A stretch of DNA of 35,760 nucleotides from contig JAFNAV010000028.1 in NCBI GenBank assembly GCA_017860345.1, forward strand, positions 1 through 35,760, in the 5' to 3' direction. The stretch is from Bacteroidota bacterium. Lineage in GTDB: Bacteria; Bacteroidota; Bacteroidia; Bacteroidales; Paludibacteraceae. Shown piece after piece: positions 15,456 to 23,398 of the stretch (positions are counted from its first letter, which is position 1; every line of letters starts with the position of its first letter). The position numbers were made by a program, and so were the translations under genes. The notes below the pieces were generated by a model that saw only the letters and a list, made by a program, of their open reading frames with translations, had not been told where the DNA came from and made no database searches.

Positions 15456-16118
15456 TTAAAACAATTGAAGTTCATTGTTGTTTGACTCAACGGCAGGATT
15501 TCCTGTATAAAAACTGCAAACGGCGTTCATCACGCACATTTCGCATTTGGGATTTGTAGGCCGGCATATTTCCCGTCCCAGAAAGGAAATAGCCATACCC
15601 AGAGCATTCCATTGGTTACGGGGGAAGGCTGCCATCAGTTGTTTTTCAATTTTCACGGGCTGCGTGCCGGTGGCAATTCCCAGCCGCGGCGCAACGCGTA
15701 GCACGTGCAAATCCACAATAACTCCTTCGGCCTCAGCACCCGACTCGCGAATAATAACATTGGCCGACTTACGTCCTACTCCGGGTAGTTTAGTCAGTTC
15801 GTCCATCGTTACCGGTATGTTTTCGTCACGCTTTACGGTTTGCGCCAGTTGCACAAGCCAGCTGCACTTATTGCCAAAGTTGCGTACCGAACTAAGATGC
15901 CGATGAAGCTCTTCGGGCGTAGCCGTAGCTAAGCTTGCCATATCCGGGTAAAGGCTGAAGAAACCCGGTGCAAGTTCATTAATATGCTTATCCGAATCCT
16001 GCGCTGAAAGTATCACCATCACCACCAACTGATAGCGGCTCTTATAGTCCAGCGGATGTTTACGCTGTTTGTACTGTTGTATGAGGGAATCTACATGTTG
16101 CTCAAATTGCTGATTCAT
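15456..16118 (-). CDS. nth: Endonuclease III (DNA glycosylase/AP lyase)
   Basis: This base-excision repair enzyme removes oxidised pyrimidines and nicks the abasic site. From the ATG at 16118 the product is 220 residues, a normal length. The helix-hairpin-helix LPGVGRK (111-117) carries the catalytic Lys117, and the catalytic Asp136 lies in VDLHV (VDTHV in most members). A 4Fe-4S cluster is formed by C185-x6-C192-x2-C195-x5-C201. An in-frame upstream ATG at 16157 would add 13 residues (MCVNLCFKSNINS), but it lies inside the likely transcription start region next to the TAAATTTG box, so I prefer 16118. Confidence 0.95.
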   Translation of the reverse strand: MNQQFEQHVDSLIQQYKQRKHPLDYKSRYQLVVMVILSAQDSDKHINELAPGFFSLYPDMASLATATPEELHRHLSSVRNFGNKCSWLVQLAQTVKRDENIPVTMDELTKLPGVGRKSANVIIRESGAEAEGVIVDLHVLRVAPRLGIATGTQPVKIEKQLMAAFPRNQWNALGMAISFLGREICRPTNPKCEMCVMNAVCSFYTGNPAVESNNNELQLF

Positions 16119-16142
16119 AGAATTTATGTTTGATTTAAAACA

Positions 16143-16150
16143 CAAATTTA
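16143..16150 (-). promoter_or_regulatory. TAAATTTG -7 box for nth
   Basis: TAAATTTG on the - strand fits TAnnTTTG and lies 24 nt before the ATG at 16118. No clear -33 element. Confidence 0.4.
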
Positions 16151-16257
16151 CGCACAAAACGATAAAATTCTTAGTAAAATGTCATAAAAAATCGGGTTAA
16201 GTTCATATCCGTTTCAACCAAAGACGATAGAATTTGTTATAAATATAAAGTAAAAAT

Positions 16258-16968
16258 ATGGCAAAAACTGTTTTACATACTTCGCAATCGAGAGGAAGCA
16301 CCAATACAGGTAGTTTTCTGAGCAGGCACACCTTTAGCTTTGGCGACTATTATAATCCTGAACACATCCATTTTGGTGAACTCAGGGTGATTAACGATAA
16401 TATGCTGGCACCCGGCAAAGGGCTGGGCATGCACCCTCACAGCAATATGGAAATCATCACCCTGCCTCTGGAAGGTGAACTTGAATACAAGGACGACCAG
16501 AACAATACGTCGGTGGTTAGCAAAGGTGAAATTCATGTGCTGAGCGCCGGAACAGGAATTTTTCACAGCGAGATGAACAAAAGTAAAGACTGTACGGTAA
16601 AATTTCTTCAGCTGTGGGTAGTGCCTAAAGCTCAGAAAGTAAAGCCCCGGTACGAACAACAATTTTACGAAACTAAGGAAAACGAACTTACCGAGATATT
16701 ATCGCCCGACTTAGATGACAATCACCTTTGGATATATCAGGATATATGGATGTACAAAGGCAAAGCAAAAGCCGGTGCAGGACTGGATTATTTTTTGAAG
16801 AATCAGGTAAAAAACGGAGTTTACGTATTTGTTATCGATGGGCAGCTTGAAGCCAACGAACAATTACTCAATCCGCGCGATGGTTACGGTCTTTGGGAAC
16901 TGGCCGAGGTACATTTTACGGCTCAGTCCGACTGCGAATTTTTGGTTATTGAAGTGCCTATGAAATAA
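16258..16968 (+). CDS. Pirin family protein
   Basis: Pirins are bicupin metal proteins, and some act as quercetin dioxygenases. The 236-residue product shows the pirin N-cupin signature: RHTFSFGDYYNPEHIHFGELRVINDN, MHPHSNMEIITLPLEG with metal ligands in HPHSNME, then GEIHVLSAGTGIFHSE with the remaining His and Glu. The C-terminal half (DYFLKNQVKNGVYVFVIDGQL) is the second cupin. The length is normal. It is a single gene, divergent from nth and followed by a long hairpin. Substrate unknown. Confidence 0.95.
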   Translation: MAKTVLHTSQSRGSTNTGSFLSRHTFSFGDYYNPEHIHFGELRVINDNMLAPGKGLGMHPHSNMEIITLPLEGELEYKDDQNNTSVVSKGEIHVLSAGTGIFHSEMNKSKDCTVKFLQLWVVPKAQKVKPRYEQQFYETKENELTEILSPDLDDNHLWIYQDIWMYKGKAKAGAGLDYFLKNQVKNGVYVFVIDGQLEANEQLLNPRDGYGLWELAEVHFTAQSDCEFLVIEVPMK

Positions 16969-16990
16969 GTATAACAAGTAGCTCGCAGCT

Positions 16991-17036
16991 AATAAAACAA
17001 CAAGGCACAAACTCATTTGTGCCTTGTTGTTTTATT
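16991..17036. terminator. Bidirectional terminator between pirin and hisS
   Basis: A perfect inverted repeat has two 21-base arms (16991-17011 and 17016-17036) around a CTCA loop. The outer part of each arm is AT-rich (AATAAAACAACAA / TTGTTGTTTTATT). It sits between two convergent genes. Confidence 0.85.
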
Positions 17037-17048
17037 GGTATTTCCATT

Positions 17049-18416
17049 TCAGAAAGCCGTGAGGATTTCAATTATTTCGTCCAGCGAAGCCAGTTTTTGT
17101 TCACCGGTTTTCATATCTTTAAGCATCACCTTGTTTTGGTTCATCTCCGTTTCGCCCACGATAGCCACAAATGGTATTCTCTTGTTGTCGGCATAGCTCA
17201 TTTGCTTTTTCATTTTGGCGGGCTCCGGATAAATCTCGGCATTTACACCCTTGCAGCGCAAAGCGCTTAACCACGGCAAGCAATACATCAACTCGTTTTG
17301 CCCAAAACTTACAAATAAAATCCGGGTTTGCTCAGCCGATGTCTCAGGATATAAATTCAACTGGTTCAGCACATCGTATATGCGGTCGGCTCCAAACGAG
17401 ATACCAACACCCGATACACCTTCCATCCCGAAAACTCCCGTCAGGTTATCGTATCGGCCGCCACCGGTAATACTTCCCATCTCCACATCCAAAGCCTTTA
17501 CTTCAAAAATAGCTCCTGTATAATAATTCAGTCCGCGTGCCAGGGTAAGGTCGAGCTCAACAGGTGTTTCAACCCTCATTGCCTCGCACAGTCCGAAAAT
17601 AGTTTCCAGTTCCGTCACCCCTTTCAGCCCCACTTCCGATGTAGCCAGCACCACCTTCAGTTGCTCCAGCTTTTCGGCATTGGTTCCGCTAAGTTTCAAT
17701 ATGGGTTGCAGTTTTTCAATAGCCTGCGGCGAAATACCTTTAGAGGCAATTTCCTCGTTCACTTTTTCCAGGCCTATTTTGTCCATCTTATCTATGGCCA
17801 CGGTAATATCCGTAATTTTTTCAGCCTCGCCAATTATTTCGGCAATTCCCGAAAGAATCTTGCGGTTGTTGATTTTAAGCGCCACATTAATTTTCAACCG
17901 GCGATATACCTCATCCACAATCTGAATCAGTTCCAGTTCGTTGAGCAAAGAGTCGCTCCCCACCACATCCACATCGCACTGATAAAACTCGCGATAGCGC
18001 CCTTTCTGCGGACGGTCGGCGCGCCATACCGGCTGTATCTGATAACGTTTAAACGGAAACGAAATTTTCTCCCGGTTTTGTACCACAAAGCGGGCAAAAG
18101 GCACCGTAAGGTCGTAGCGTAATCCTTTTTCCGAAAATTTATTGGTCAGCTTTACACTGTTGCGACCCAACAACTCATCATCAGTAGTTCCGGCAACGAA
18201 ATCGCCCGAGTTCAGTATTTTAAACAAAAGTTTATCGCCTTCATCGCCATATTTACCCATCAGAGTCGACAGGTTTTCCATGGCCGGAGTTTCAATTTGC
18301 TGAAATCCGTACAAACGAAATACATCTTTTATGGTATTGAAAATATAATTGCGGTTAGCCATTTCCTGTGGCGTAAAATCGCGTGTTCCTTTGGGGATGG
18401 AGGGTTTTTGTGACAT
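17049..18416 (-). CDS. hisS: Histidyl-tRNA synthetase
   Basis: It charges tRNA-His with histidine in the cytoplasm. The 455-residue product begins with [11 protein letters not shown]. It shows the class II motif 2 region ([12 protein letters not shown] at about 100-111, then [20 protein letters not shown]) and the histidine-specific motif [15 protein letters not shown] near residue 305. Motif 3 is [15 protein letters not shown]-terminal anticodon-binding domain follows ([13 protein letters not shown] onward). A GGAG lies 7 nt before the ATG, one of the few Shine-Dalgarno-like sites in the window. A small hairpin (18464-18480, ACTCAG/CTGAGT) lies in the leader. Confidence 0.97.
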   Translation of the reverse strand: MSQKPSIPKGTRDFTPQEMANRNYIFNTIKDVFRLYGFQQIETPAMENLSTLMGKYGDEGDKLLFKILNSGDFVAGTTDDELLGRNSVKLTNKFSEKGLRYDLTVPFARFVVQNREKISFPFKRYQIQPVWRADRPQKGRYREFYQCDVDVVGSDSLLNELELIQIVDEVYRRLKINVALKINNRKILSGIAEIIGEAEKITDITVAIDKMDKIGLEKVNEEIASKGISPQAIEKLQPILKLSGTNAEKLEQLKVVLATSEVGLKGVTELETIFGLCEAMRVETPVELDLTLARGLNYYTGAIFEVKALDVEMGSITGGGRYDNLTGVFGMEGVSGVGISFGADRIYDVLNQLNLYPETSAEQTRILFVSFGQNELMYCLPWLSALRCKGVNAEIYPEPAKMKKQMSYADNKRIPFVAIVGETEMNQNKVMLKDMKTGEQKLASLDEIIEILTAF

Positions 18417-18583
18417 AAATTCAACTCCTCTGAATTGTATATTTTAAATTATTATTTGATAATACTCAGCATACCTGAGTTTACTAATTGCTTTATTTGT
18501 ATAGAAAGAAATCTGGTACCATAAGCGCTGATTGCTCAAAAGTACAGGCTTATCAATTATTTCAGTGCTGCCATGATAAAGTT

Positions 18584-18793
18584 TCATTTTCTATGTTTTA
18601 TAAAATCATCTATTTCAGCCACCACATAATCAATGCTTTGGGTATGCAATACTTCATAACCGGTTTCGATAAACTCAAAAACGCCATAAGTCTGAAAATC
18701 ATTAAGAGCTTTCTTTCCTGATTTCTTTTTAAATATCTTGTAGCCTTCGAGACAAGCTATCTGAAATTGCTGTACTTTATTTAACGAGATCAT
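18584..18793 (-). CDS. DUF3791 family small protein
   Basis: From the ATG at 18793 the product is 69 residues: MISLNKVQQFQIACLEGY then KKKSGKKALNDFQTYGVFEFI and GYEVLHTQSIDYVVAEIDDFI. The pattern YGVxxFIxxGYExLHTQ...DI(D)xFI is that of DUF3791. Such genes usually sit in toxin-antitoxin-like clusters beside an 80-residue partner and often a DUF3990 gene (from memory of such loci). The start overlaps the stop of the upstream gene as ATGA, so the two are translationally coupled. No DUF3990 gene is present in the 167 bases after it, where I see no gene. A longer in-frame version starting at 18928 lies inside the upstream gene and is unlikely. Confidence 0.8.
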   Translation of the reverse strand: MISLNKVQQFQIACLEGYKIFKKKSGKKALNDFQTYGVFEFIETGYEVLHTQSIDYVVAEIDDFIKHRK

Positions 18794-19029
18794 ACAAAAT
18801 CGGGATAAATAATTTTTCCTTCTTTTTTCTCTATTTCCAACATCTCGTACAAGGCTGGAGTGCTTAAGTGCCAAAGCTTGGTTTCCTCGTCCGACAAAGC
18901 TTCGTAAACCTTTGATTGGTACAAACACTGAACAGCCTTATCGAAACTCATACCTTTGTTTTCGATAAGAAATGAAATAAAATCTTCAATTTTCAATAGC
19001 AATATTGCCTCAAATTCAGTTTTATACAT
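18790..19029 (-). CDS. Small partner protein of the DUF3791 gene
   Basis: From the ATG at 19029 the product is 79 residues: MYKTEFEAILLLKIEDFISFLIENKG, SFDKAVQCLYQSKVYEAL, then DEETKLWHLSTPALYEML and KEGKIIYPDFV. It is helical and acidic. I recognise this as the regular upstream companion of DUF3791 proteins, perhaps the antitoxin side (inference). ATGs at 19059 and 19038 are also in frame. A TAACTTTG promoter box lies between codons 1 and 5 of the longest version, so the transcript should start near 19040 and 19029 is the best start. Confidence 0.78.
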   Translation of the reverse strand: MYKTEFEAILLLKIEDFISFLIENKGMSFDKAVQCLYQSKVYEALSDEETKLWHLSTPALYEMLEIEKKEGKIIYPDFV

Positions 19030-19046
19030 ACCACACATTTCTCCAA

Positions 19047-19054
19047 CAAAGTTA
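19047..19054 (-). promoter_or_regulatory. TAACTTTG -7 box for the DUF3791 module
   Basis: TAACTTTG on the - strand fits TAnnTTTG and lies 17 nt before the ATG at 19029. It decides the start choice for the 79-residue gene. Confidence 0.5.
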
Positions 19055-19126
19055 CACATTTATTGCGAAACAGTAAAAAACAGCAAGCAAAGCGTCAGTA
19101 GTTTTATAAAATCACTTATCCGTTAT

Positions 19127-19165
19127 AAAAAAAGGCATTTCAAATGATTTTGAAACGCCCTTTTT
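19127..19165 (-). terminator. Rho-independent terminator of rpsO
   Basis: On the - strand the sequence reads AAAAAGGGCG, TTTCAAA, loop, TTTGAAA, TGCC, then TTTTTTT. The 7-bp TTTCAAA/TTTGAAA stem is extended by GGC/GCC across one mismatch and by the A/T runs. It is 24 nt after the rpsO stop. Confidence 0.85.
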
Positions 19166-19188
19166 AAAATACTTTTGAAAAACAGAAA

Positions 19189-19458
19189 TTACTTTCTGAT
19201 TCCCAGCTCTTTGATAATTGCACGGTAACGCATAATGTCTTTTGCTTTCAAATAATCGAGCAAACGACGGCGTTTTCCTACCAACATAACAAGAGCGCGT
19301 TCTGTACTATAATCTTTTTTGTTTGACTTCAGGTGTTGAGTCAAATGGTTGATACGGAACGAAAACAATGCTATCTGGGCTTCAGAAGAGCCGGTATCAG
19401 TGTTAGACTTTCCGTATTTACCGAAGATTTCCTGCTTTTTCTCAGCTGTTAAATACAT
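19189..19458 (-). CDS. rpsO: 30S ribosomal protein S15
   Basis: The 89-residue product is the normal length of S15, which binds the central domain of 16S rRNA early in 30S assembly. Signature: FGKYGKSNTDTGSSEAQIALF, INHLTQHLKSNKKDYSTERALVMLVGKRRRLLDYLKAKD and YRAIIKELGIRK. It is transcribed alone, with a TATCTTTGC promoter box 85 nt upstream and a terminator after it. The 85-nt leader could hold autoregulation by S15, as in other bacteria, but I see no clear structure. Confidence 0.98.
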   Translation of the reverse strand: MYLTAEKKQEIFGKYGKSNTDTGSSEAQIALFSFRINHLTQHLKSNKKDYSTERALVMLVGKRRRLLDYLKAKDIMRYRAIIKELGIRK

Positions 19459-19542
19459 GATAAATACTTATAAAATAAGAGTTTTTAAAATACAAACATA
19501 GCCTTACACACATCGTAAAACTATATGTTTGATTTTGAGTGT

Positions 19543-19551
19543 GCAAAGATA
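19543..19551 (-). promoter_or_regulatory. TATCTTTGC promoter of rpsO
   Basis: TATCTTTGC on the - strand is a full match to TAnnTTTGC. A TTTG lies 23 nt upstream (19575-19578), slightly longer than the usual spacing. Confidence 0.65.
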
Positions 19552-19619
19552 TATATTTTATTTTAATTATTCATCAAAATCCCCCACCTTTTCTTCGGCT
19601 TTAGCATCTTAGCAATGAG

Positions 19620-20342
19620 TTAAGCCTGTTTTCGTGCCCTAAGCATCTCCCGCTTTCCGGGAGGCCCCGGAAGACGCTCTACTTCAAATCCTGCTGCCTG
19701 CAAGTTTCTCCTTACCTGCCCCTTAGCACAGTAGGTCGTAAGTATAGCCCCGGAATGGCAGTGTTCGTATATTTTTTCAAAGCACGCTTGTGTCCACATT
19801 TCAGGCTGCTTCTCGGGCGAAAAGGCATCAAAAAACACCAAATCATATCTGCTTCCGGTATGCTTAAACTCAGTAAAGTCCGTCTGCCGCTTTTCCAGTA
19901 TAAAATCGGGCGTAATCAGCACAGGCACGTTCCACTCGCTACGGTGGAGCGCCTCGAATAAAAACTTTTTATCCGGCGCTACTCGGTCGGGATAGTTCAG
20001 CGCCTCCACGTCGGCCATTGCAACAGGAAATTTTTCTAATGTTATATAATGAACTTTCAACGAATGATTTATCGATTCGACCAAAGTAAGAAAAGCGTTG
20101 AGTCCGGTACCAAAACCCACTTCAAAAACAGTGAGATTACTTTGATTGCAAATTCTCAATGCCGCATCCATAAAAATATGCTCCGACTCCTGCACGGCGC
20201 CATGTGTGGAATGGTAAGTTTCGTCGATACCAGCCGCATACAAGGTATGCGATCCATCTTCGGTAAGCTTTAGTTCCACAACCGTAAAGTCGGGGGCTAC
20301 TTGTTTTTCTGCACCCGAACCGCTGATTTCTGTAAGCTTCAT
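19620..20342 (-). CDS. mnmD: tRNA mnm5s2U34 methyltransferase MnmD (stand-alone)
   Basis: From the ATG at 20342 the product is 240 residues. It shows the Rossmann SAM motif VFEVGFGTGLNAFLT, the acidic YDLVFFDAFSPEKQPEMW typical of the methyltransferase half of MnmC, and the C-terminal TYCAKGQVRRNLQAAGF with LPGPPGKREML. It methylates the wobble uridine side chain in tRNA. The FAD-dependent MnmC oxidase half is absent, as in many non-proteobacteria. A start at 20396 would add 18 residues but overlaps the TATATTTGC promoter box (20365-20373), so 20342 is the better start. Confidence 0.93.
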   Translation of the reverse strand: MKLTEISGSGAEKQVAPDFTVVELKLTEDGSHTLYAAGIDETYHSTHGAVQESEHIFMDAALRICNQSNLTVFEVGFGTGLNAFLTLVESINHSLKVHYITLEKFPVAMADVEALNYPDRVAPDKKFLFEALHRSEWNVPVLITPDFILEKRQTDFTEFKHTGSRYDLVFFDAFSPEKQPEMWTQACFEKIYEHCHSGAILTTYCAKGQVRRNLQAAGFEVERLPGPPGKREMLRARKQA

Positions 20343-20364
20343 TTTATAGTTTTTTTTTGATAAG

Positions 20365-20396
20365 GCAAATATACTGAAAAGCATAAAGCAACACAA
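20365..20396 (-). promoter_or_regulatory. Promoter of mnmD
   Basis: TATATTTGC (20373 to 20365, - strand) with TTG at 20396-20394 and a 20-nt spacer is a good Bacteroidota promoter. It is 22 nt before the ATG. The -33 element lies within the arm of the rubrerythrin terminator hairpin. Confidence 0.65.
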
Positions 20397-20424
20397 CCGC
20401 TATTCCTGACAGAACAGCGGTTGT
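20393..20424 (-). terminator. Terminator hairpin after rubrerythrin
   Basis: ACAACCGCT (20393-20401) pairs perfectly with AGCGGTTGT (20416-20424) around a 14-nt loop. On the - strand GTTGCTTTATGCTTTT follows, a weak T-rich tail. It overlaps the mnmD promoter. Confidence 0.6.
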
Positions 20425-20474
20425 AATTAAGCCCCAAGCAGTCAACTACTCATTGTCTGCTATCGGTTTGGTGA

Positions 20475-21050
20475 TTAATAATTTTGTTTTTCTTCTTCGA
20501 AATAGGCCTGTGGATGTGCGCAAACCGGACAAGCTTTAGGAGCTTCTTTGCCTACATGTACATGACCGCAATTACGACATTGCCAGCTGATTTCTTCTTC
20601 GCGGGCAAACACATTACCGGCTTCCACTTTTTCGAGCAAACGCAGATAGCGTTTTTCGTGTTCAGCTTCTACAGCTGCAATTTTGCGGAAAGTAGCTGCA
20701 ATCACAGGGAAACCTTCAGCTTCAGCAATATCGGCAAAGTGCGGATAAGCTTCTGTCCACTCTTCGTTTTCGCCGGCAGCAGCAGCTTTCAGATTTTCGG
20801 CAGTTGTACCTACCACTCCGGCAGGATACGAAGCATTAATCTCAACCATACCACCCTCCAGATAACTGAAAAATTTCTTGGCGTGTTCTTTTTCCTGTTC
20901 TGCAGTTTCGAGGAAAATGGCCGAAATTTGCTCAAAACCTTCTTTTTTGGCTTTGCTGGCAAACATGGTATAACGCATACGAGCCTGGCTTTCACCTGCA
21001 AATGATATTAGCAGATTCTTTTCTGTCTGTGTTCCTTTAATACTTTTCAT
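20475..21050 (-). CDS. rbr: Rubrerythrin
   Basis: This non-haem diiron peroxidase detoxifies hydrogen peroxide in anaerobes. The 191-residue product has the ferritin-like four-helix domain at 1-145, with iron ligands in E20, E53xxH56 and E128xxH131. A C-terminal rubredoxin domain (about 155-191) has C158xxC161 and C174xxC177 for a single iron. The length and order match classical rubrerythrins. It fits an anaerobic lifestyle. A TAACTTTG box lies 64 nt upstream. Confidence 0.97.
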   Translation of the reverse strand: MKSIKGTQTEKNLLISFAGESQARMRYTMFASKAKKEGFEQISAIFLETAEQEKEHAKKFFSYLEGGMVEINASYPAGVVGTTAENLKAAAAGENEEWTEAYPHFADIAEAEGFPVIAATFRKIAAVEAEHEKRYLRLLEKVEAGNVFAREEEISWQCRNCGHVHVGKEAPKACPVCAHPQAYFEEEKQNY

Positions 21051-21114
21051 GATGTTGTTTGTATTGATGAATGTTTATTTCATTAAATTATCGTCCTGCG
21101 TTCAAAACGTTTTT

Positions 21115-21122
21115 CAAAGTTA
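21115..21122 (-). promoter_or_regulatory. TAACTTTG -7 box for rubrerythrin
   Basis: TAACTTTG on the - strand fits TAnnTTTG in the divergent gap between rbr and the ABC-F gene. The -33 element is unclear. The leader to the ATG at 21050 is about 58 nt. Confidence 0.5.
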
Positions 21123-21180
21123 TAAATTTAATACTCAAAATTAAAATAATTTCATTTAATTTTTGTAAAGTTTCAAAGAA

Positions 21181-21212
21181 TTGTTCCTGTGTTTTTATTT
21201 CCGTATATTTGC
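21181..21212 (+). promoter_or_regulatory. Promoter of the ABC-F gene
   Basis: TTG (21181-21183), a 20-nt spacer and TATATTTGC (21204-21212) match the Bacteroidota consensus fully. The ATG at 21245 is 32 nt downstream. Confidence 0.7.
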
Positions 21213-21244
21213 GTCTACATTGTTTTTTCATTTAATTCTTAAAA

Positions 21245-23137
21245 ATGATTAGTTATCTACAGGTTGAAAATCTTACCAAATCTTTTGGCGACAAGTTACT
21301 TTTCGATAAAATTTCGTTCGGTATTTCCGACAATCAGCGTGTGGCGCTTATAGCCAAAAACGGAACCGGAAAAACCACTTTACTCAATATTATAGCCGGA
21401 AACGAAGATTATCAGGGAGGAACCATTTCTTTTAAACGTGATTTGCGTGTAGGTTATCTGGATCAGAACCCTGATTTTCCGAAAAGCTTATCGGTAATTG
21501 ATGCCTGCCTGCGCTCCGACAACGAAACTGTACGAACCATTGCCGCATACGAACATTGCATGGCCAGCGGCAAACATGATGGACTGGACGAGATTCTGGC
21601 TCAGATGGATTTGCTTAAAGCGTGGGATTACGAAACACGTGTGAAACAGATTCTGGGGAAACTTAAAATCGTAAATTTTGAACAATTAATAGGCGAACTT
21701 TCGGGCGGACAGTTAAAGCGTGTGGCGCTTGCCAATGTGCTGATTTCTGAGCCAGATTTGTTGATTCTGGATGAGCCTACAAACCACCTCGACCTTGAAA
21801 TGGTGGAGTGGCTCGAAGATTTTCTGAAAAACTCCGGCATGGCTTTGCTTATGGTTACTCACGATCGCTATTTCCTCGACCGCGTTTGTACTACTATCCT
21901 CGAAATTGACCACCAGAGCATGTTTCAGTATCATGGCAACTATTCTTATTATTTGGAAAAACGACAGGAACGCATCGAGAACTGGAATGCCGAAAGCGAC
22001 AGAACAGTTAATCTATATAAAAAAGAACTGGAATGGATGCGGCGTCAACCTCAGGCACGTGCTCACAAAGCCAAATCGCGACAGGAGAAATTTTACGAAA
22101 TTGAAGAACGTGCCAAACAACGCCGCAACAACGACAAGGTACAACTCGAAGTAAAGGCAAGTTACCTCGGTTCTAAGATTTTTGAAGCTAAATACGTATC
22201 CAAAGCTTACGGCGACCTGAAAATACTCGACAATTATTATTACAACTTTGCCCGCTACGAAAAAATGGGGATTGTGGGTAAAAACGGAACCGGTAAATCT
22301 ACTTTTTTGAAAATGCTACTGGGGGAAGTAAAACCCGACAGTGGCTCTTTCGACGTTGGCGAAACCGTTGTGTTTGGCTACTACAGTCAGGACGGACTGG
22401 TATTTGACGAGGAAATGAAGGTAATTGATGTGGTGCGCGACATAGCCGAAGAAGTGCATCTGGGCAACGGACGTAAAATGTCGGCATCGCAGTTTCTTCA
22501 GCATTTTCTTTTTGCTCCTGAAACGCAATACAACTACGTATACAAACTGAGCGGAGGCGAAAAACGCCGCTTGCACCTTTGCACCGTACTGATGCGCAAC
22601 CCCAATTTTCTGGTTCTGGACGAACCTACCAACGACCTGGATATTGTCACCCTGAACATACTCGAAGAATACCTGCAATCGTTCAAAGGCTGCGTAATAG
22701 TAGTAAGCCACGACCGCTATTTTATGGATAAAGTGGTGGATCACCTGCTGGTTTTCAAAGGTAATGCCGAGTTGAAAGATTTCCCGGGCAACTATACCGA
22801 TTTCCGGGAATGGAACGAACTAATGGAGGAGCAGGAAAAAGAAGAAAAAGCCAGAAATCAGGATGTAAAAGTCAGAGCAAAAGATGACAACCTGCCGCTA
22901 CCCGACAGTAAAGAGAAAGCTGACAAACGAAAGTTAAGCTATAAGGAACAAAAAGAACTGGAAACTCTGGATGCTGAGATACCAAAATTAGAGCAGGAAA
23001 AATCGGATATAGAAAACAAGCTGGCCTCGGGAACTTTGTCCAATGATGAAATTCTTCGCTTATCGGAGCGTTTCAAGCAGCTGGATGATTTGATTGATGA
23101 AAAAACAATGCGGTGGCTGGAATTGAGCGAAGTGTAA
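21245..23137 (+). CDS. ABC-F family ATPase, Uup-like
   Basis: This cytoplasmic ATPase has two nucleotide-binding domains and no membrane part. ABC-F proteins act on ribosomes or DNA intermediates. In the 630 residues, the first domain has Walker A AKNGTGKT (37-44), signature LSGGQ (152-156) and Walker B LLILDEPTNHLD. The second has GKNGTGKS (345-352), LSGGE (435-439) and FLVLDEPTNDLD. The linker DRTVNLYKKELEWMRRQPQA is the ABC-F interdomain arm. A charged C-terminal coiled coil (about 570-630) is like the DNA-binding tail of Uup. The first Walker A begins with Ala where Gly is usual. I believe this variant is common in the family. It is transcribed alone. Confidence 0.93.
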   Translation: MISYLQVENLTKSFGDKLLFDKISFGISDNQRVALIAKNGTGKTTLLNIIAGNEDYQGGTISFKRDLRVGYLDQNPDFPKSLSVIDACLRSDNETVRTIAAYEHCMASGKHDGLDEILAQMDLLKAWDYETRVKQILGKLKIVNFEQLIGELSGGQLKRVALANVLISEPDLLILDEPTNHLDLEMVEWLEDFLKNSGMALLMVTHDRYFLDRVCTTILEIDHQSMFQYHGNYSYYLEKRQERIENWNAESDRTVNLYKKELEWMRRQPQARAHKAKSRQEKFYEIEERAKQRRNNDKVQLEVKASYLGSKIFEAKYVSKAYGDLKILDNYYYNFARYEKMGIVGKNGTGKSTFLKMLLGEVKPDSGSFDVGETVVFGYYSQDGLVFDEEMKVIDVVRDIAEEVHLGNGRKMSASQFLQHFLFAPETQYNYVYKLSGGEKRRLHLCTVLMRNPNFLVLDEPTNDLDIVTLNILEEYLQSFKGCVIVVSHDRYFMDKVVDHLLVFKGNAELKDFPGNYTDFREWNELMEEQEKEEKARNQDVKVRAKDDNLPLPDSKEKADKRKLSYKEQKELETLDAEIPKLEQEKSDIENKLASGTLSNDEILRLSERFKQLDDLIDEKTMRWLELSEV

Positions 23138-23331
23138 ATACGGCTCCTCTTATGGCCTTTTGACTTTTATGCAATCTTCTTTATTTTTCAATTAGTTGTT
23201 GCATAAAACTCGCTTCTCGATAGCTATAGGAATGCCCGTTTCATATGTAGTATCGGCCCGACCGACAAAATAAGTGTCACATACTTTTGAGTATCTTCCA
23301 ACAGGGCTTCTCCTGTTTCAATTTATTCATT

Positions 23332-23339
23332 TATCTTTG
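23332..23339 (+). promoter_or_regulatory. TATCTTTG -7 box for topB
   Basis: TATCTTTG ends at the G of a GTG that could otherwise start the topoisomerase frame, so that GTG is at the promoter and translation should begin at the ATG 23399. Upstream, TTTTATGCAA (23165-23174) pairs with TTGCATAAAA (23199-23208), a weak terminator candidate for the ABC-F gene. Gap 23138-23331 holds nothing else clear. Confidence 0.55.
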
Positions 23340-23398
23340 TGCCCACAAAAAAAAAAATTGCTTCTAAAAAGAACATTAAACTTAGTGCTGTAAAAAAA

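Noticed and set aside
21281..21376. Broken first Walker A in the ABC-F protein (Ala in place of the first Gly)
   Set aside because: The rest of the P-loop, signature and Walker B are intact, and I believe this variant is common in the family, so it is not a defect.
21625..21660. parS-like GAAACACGTGTGAAAC inside the ABC-F gene
   Set aside because: It does not match TGTTTCACGTGAAACA in arm orientation and is explained by coding sequence. No other parS candidate was found.
23339..23398. GTG start giving topoisomerase III 20 extra residues
   Set aside because: The GTG overlaps the TATCTTTG promoter box, and the lysine-rich extension is unlike the family start. ATG at 23399 is better.
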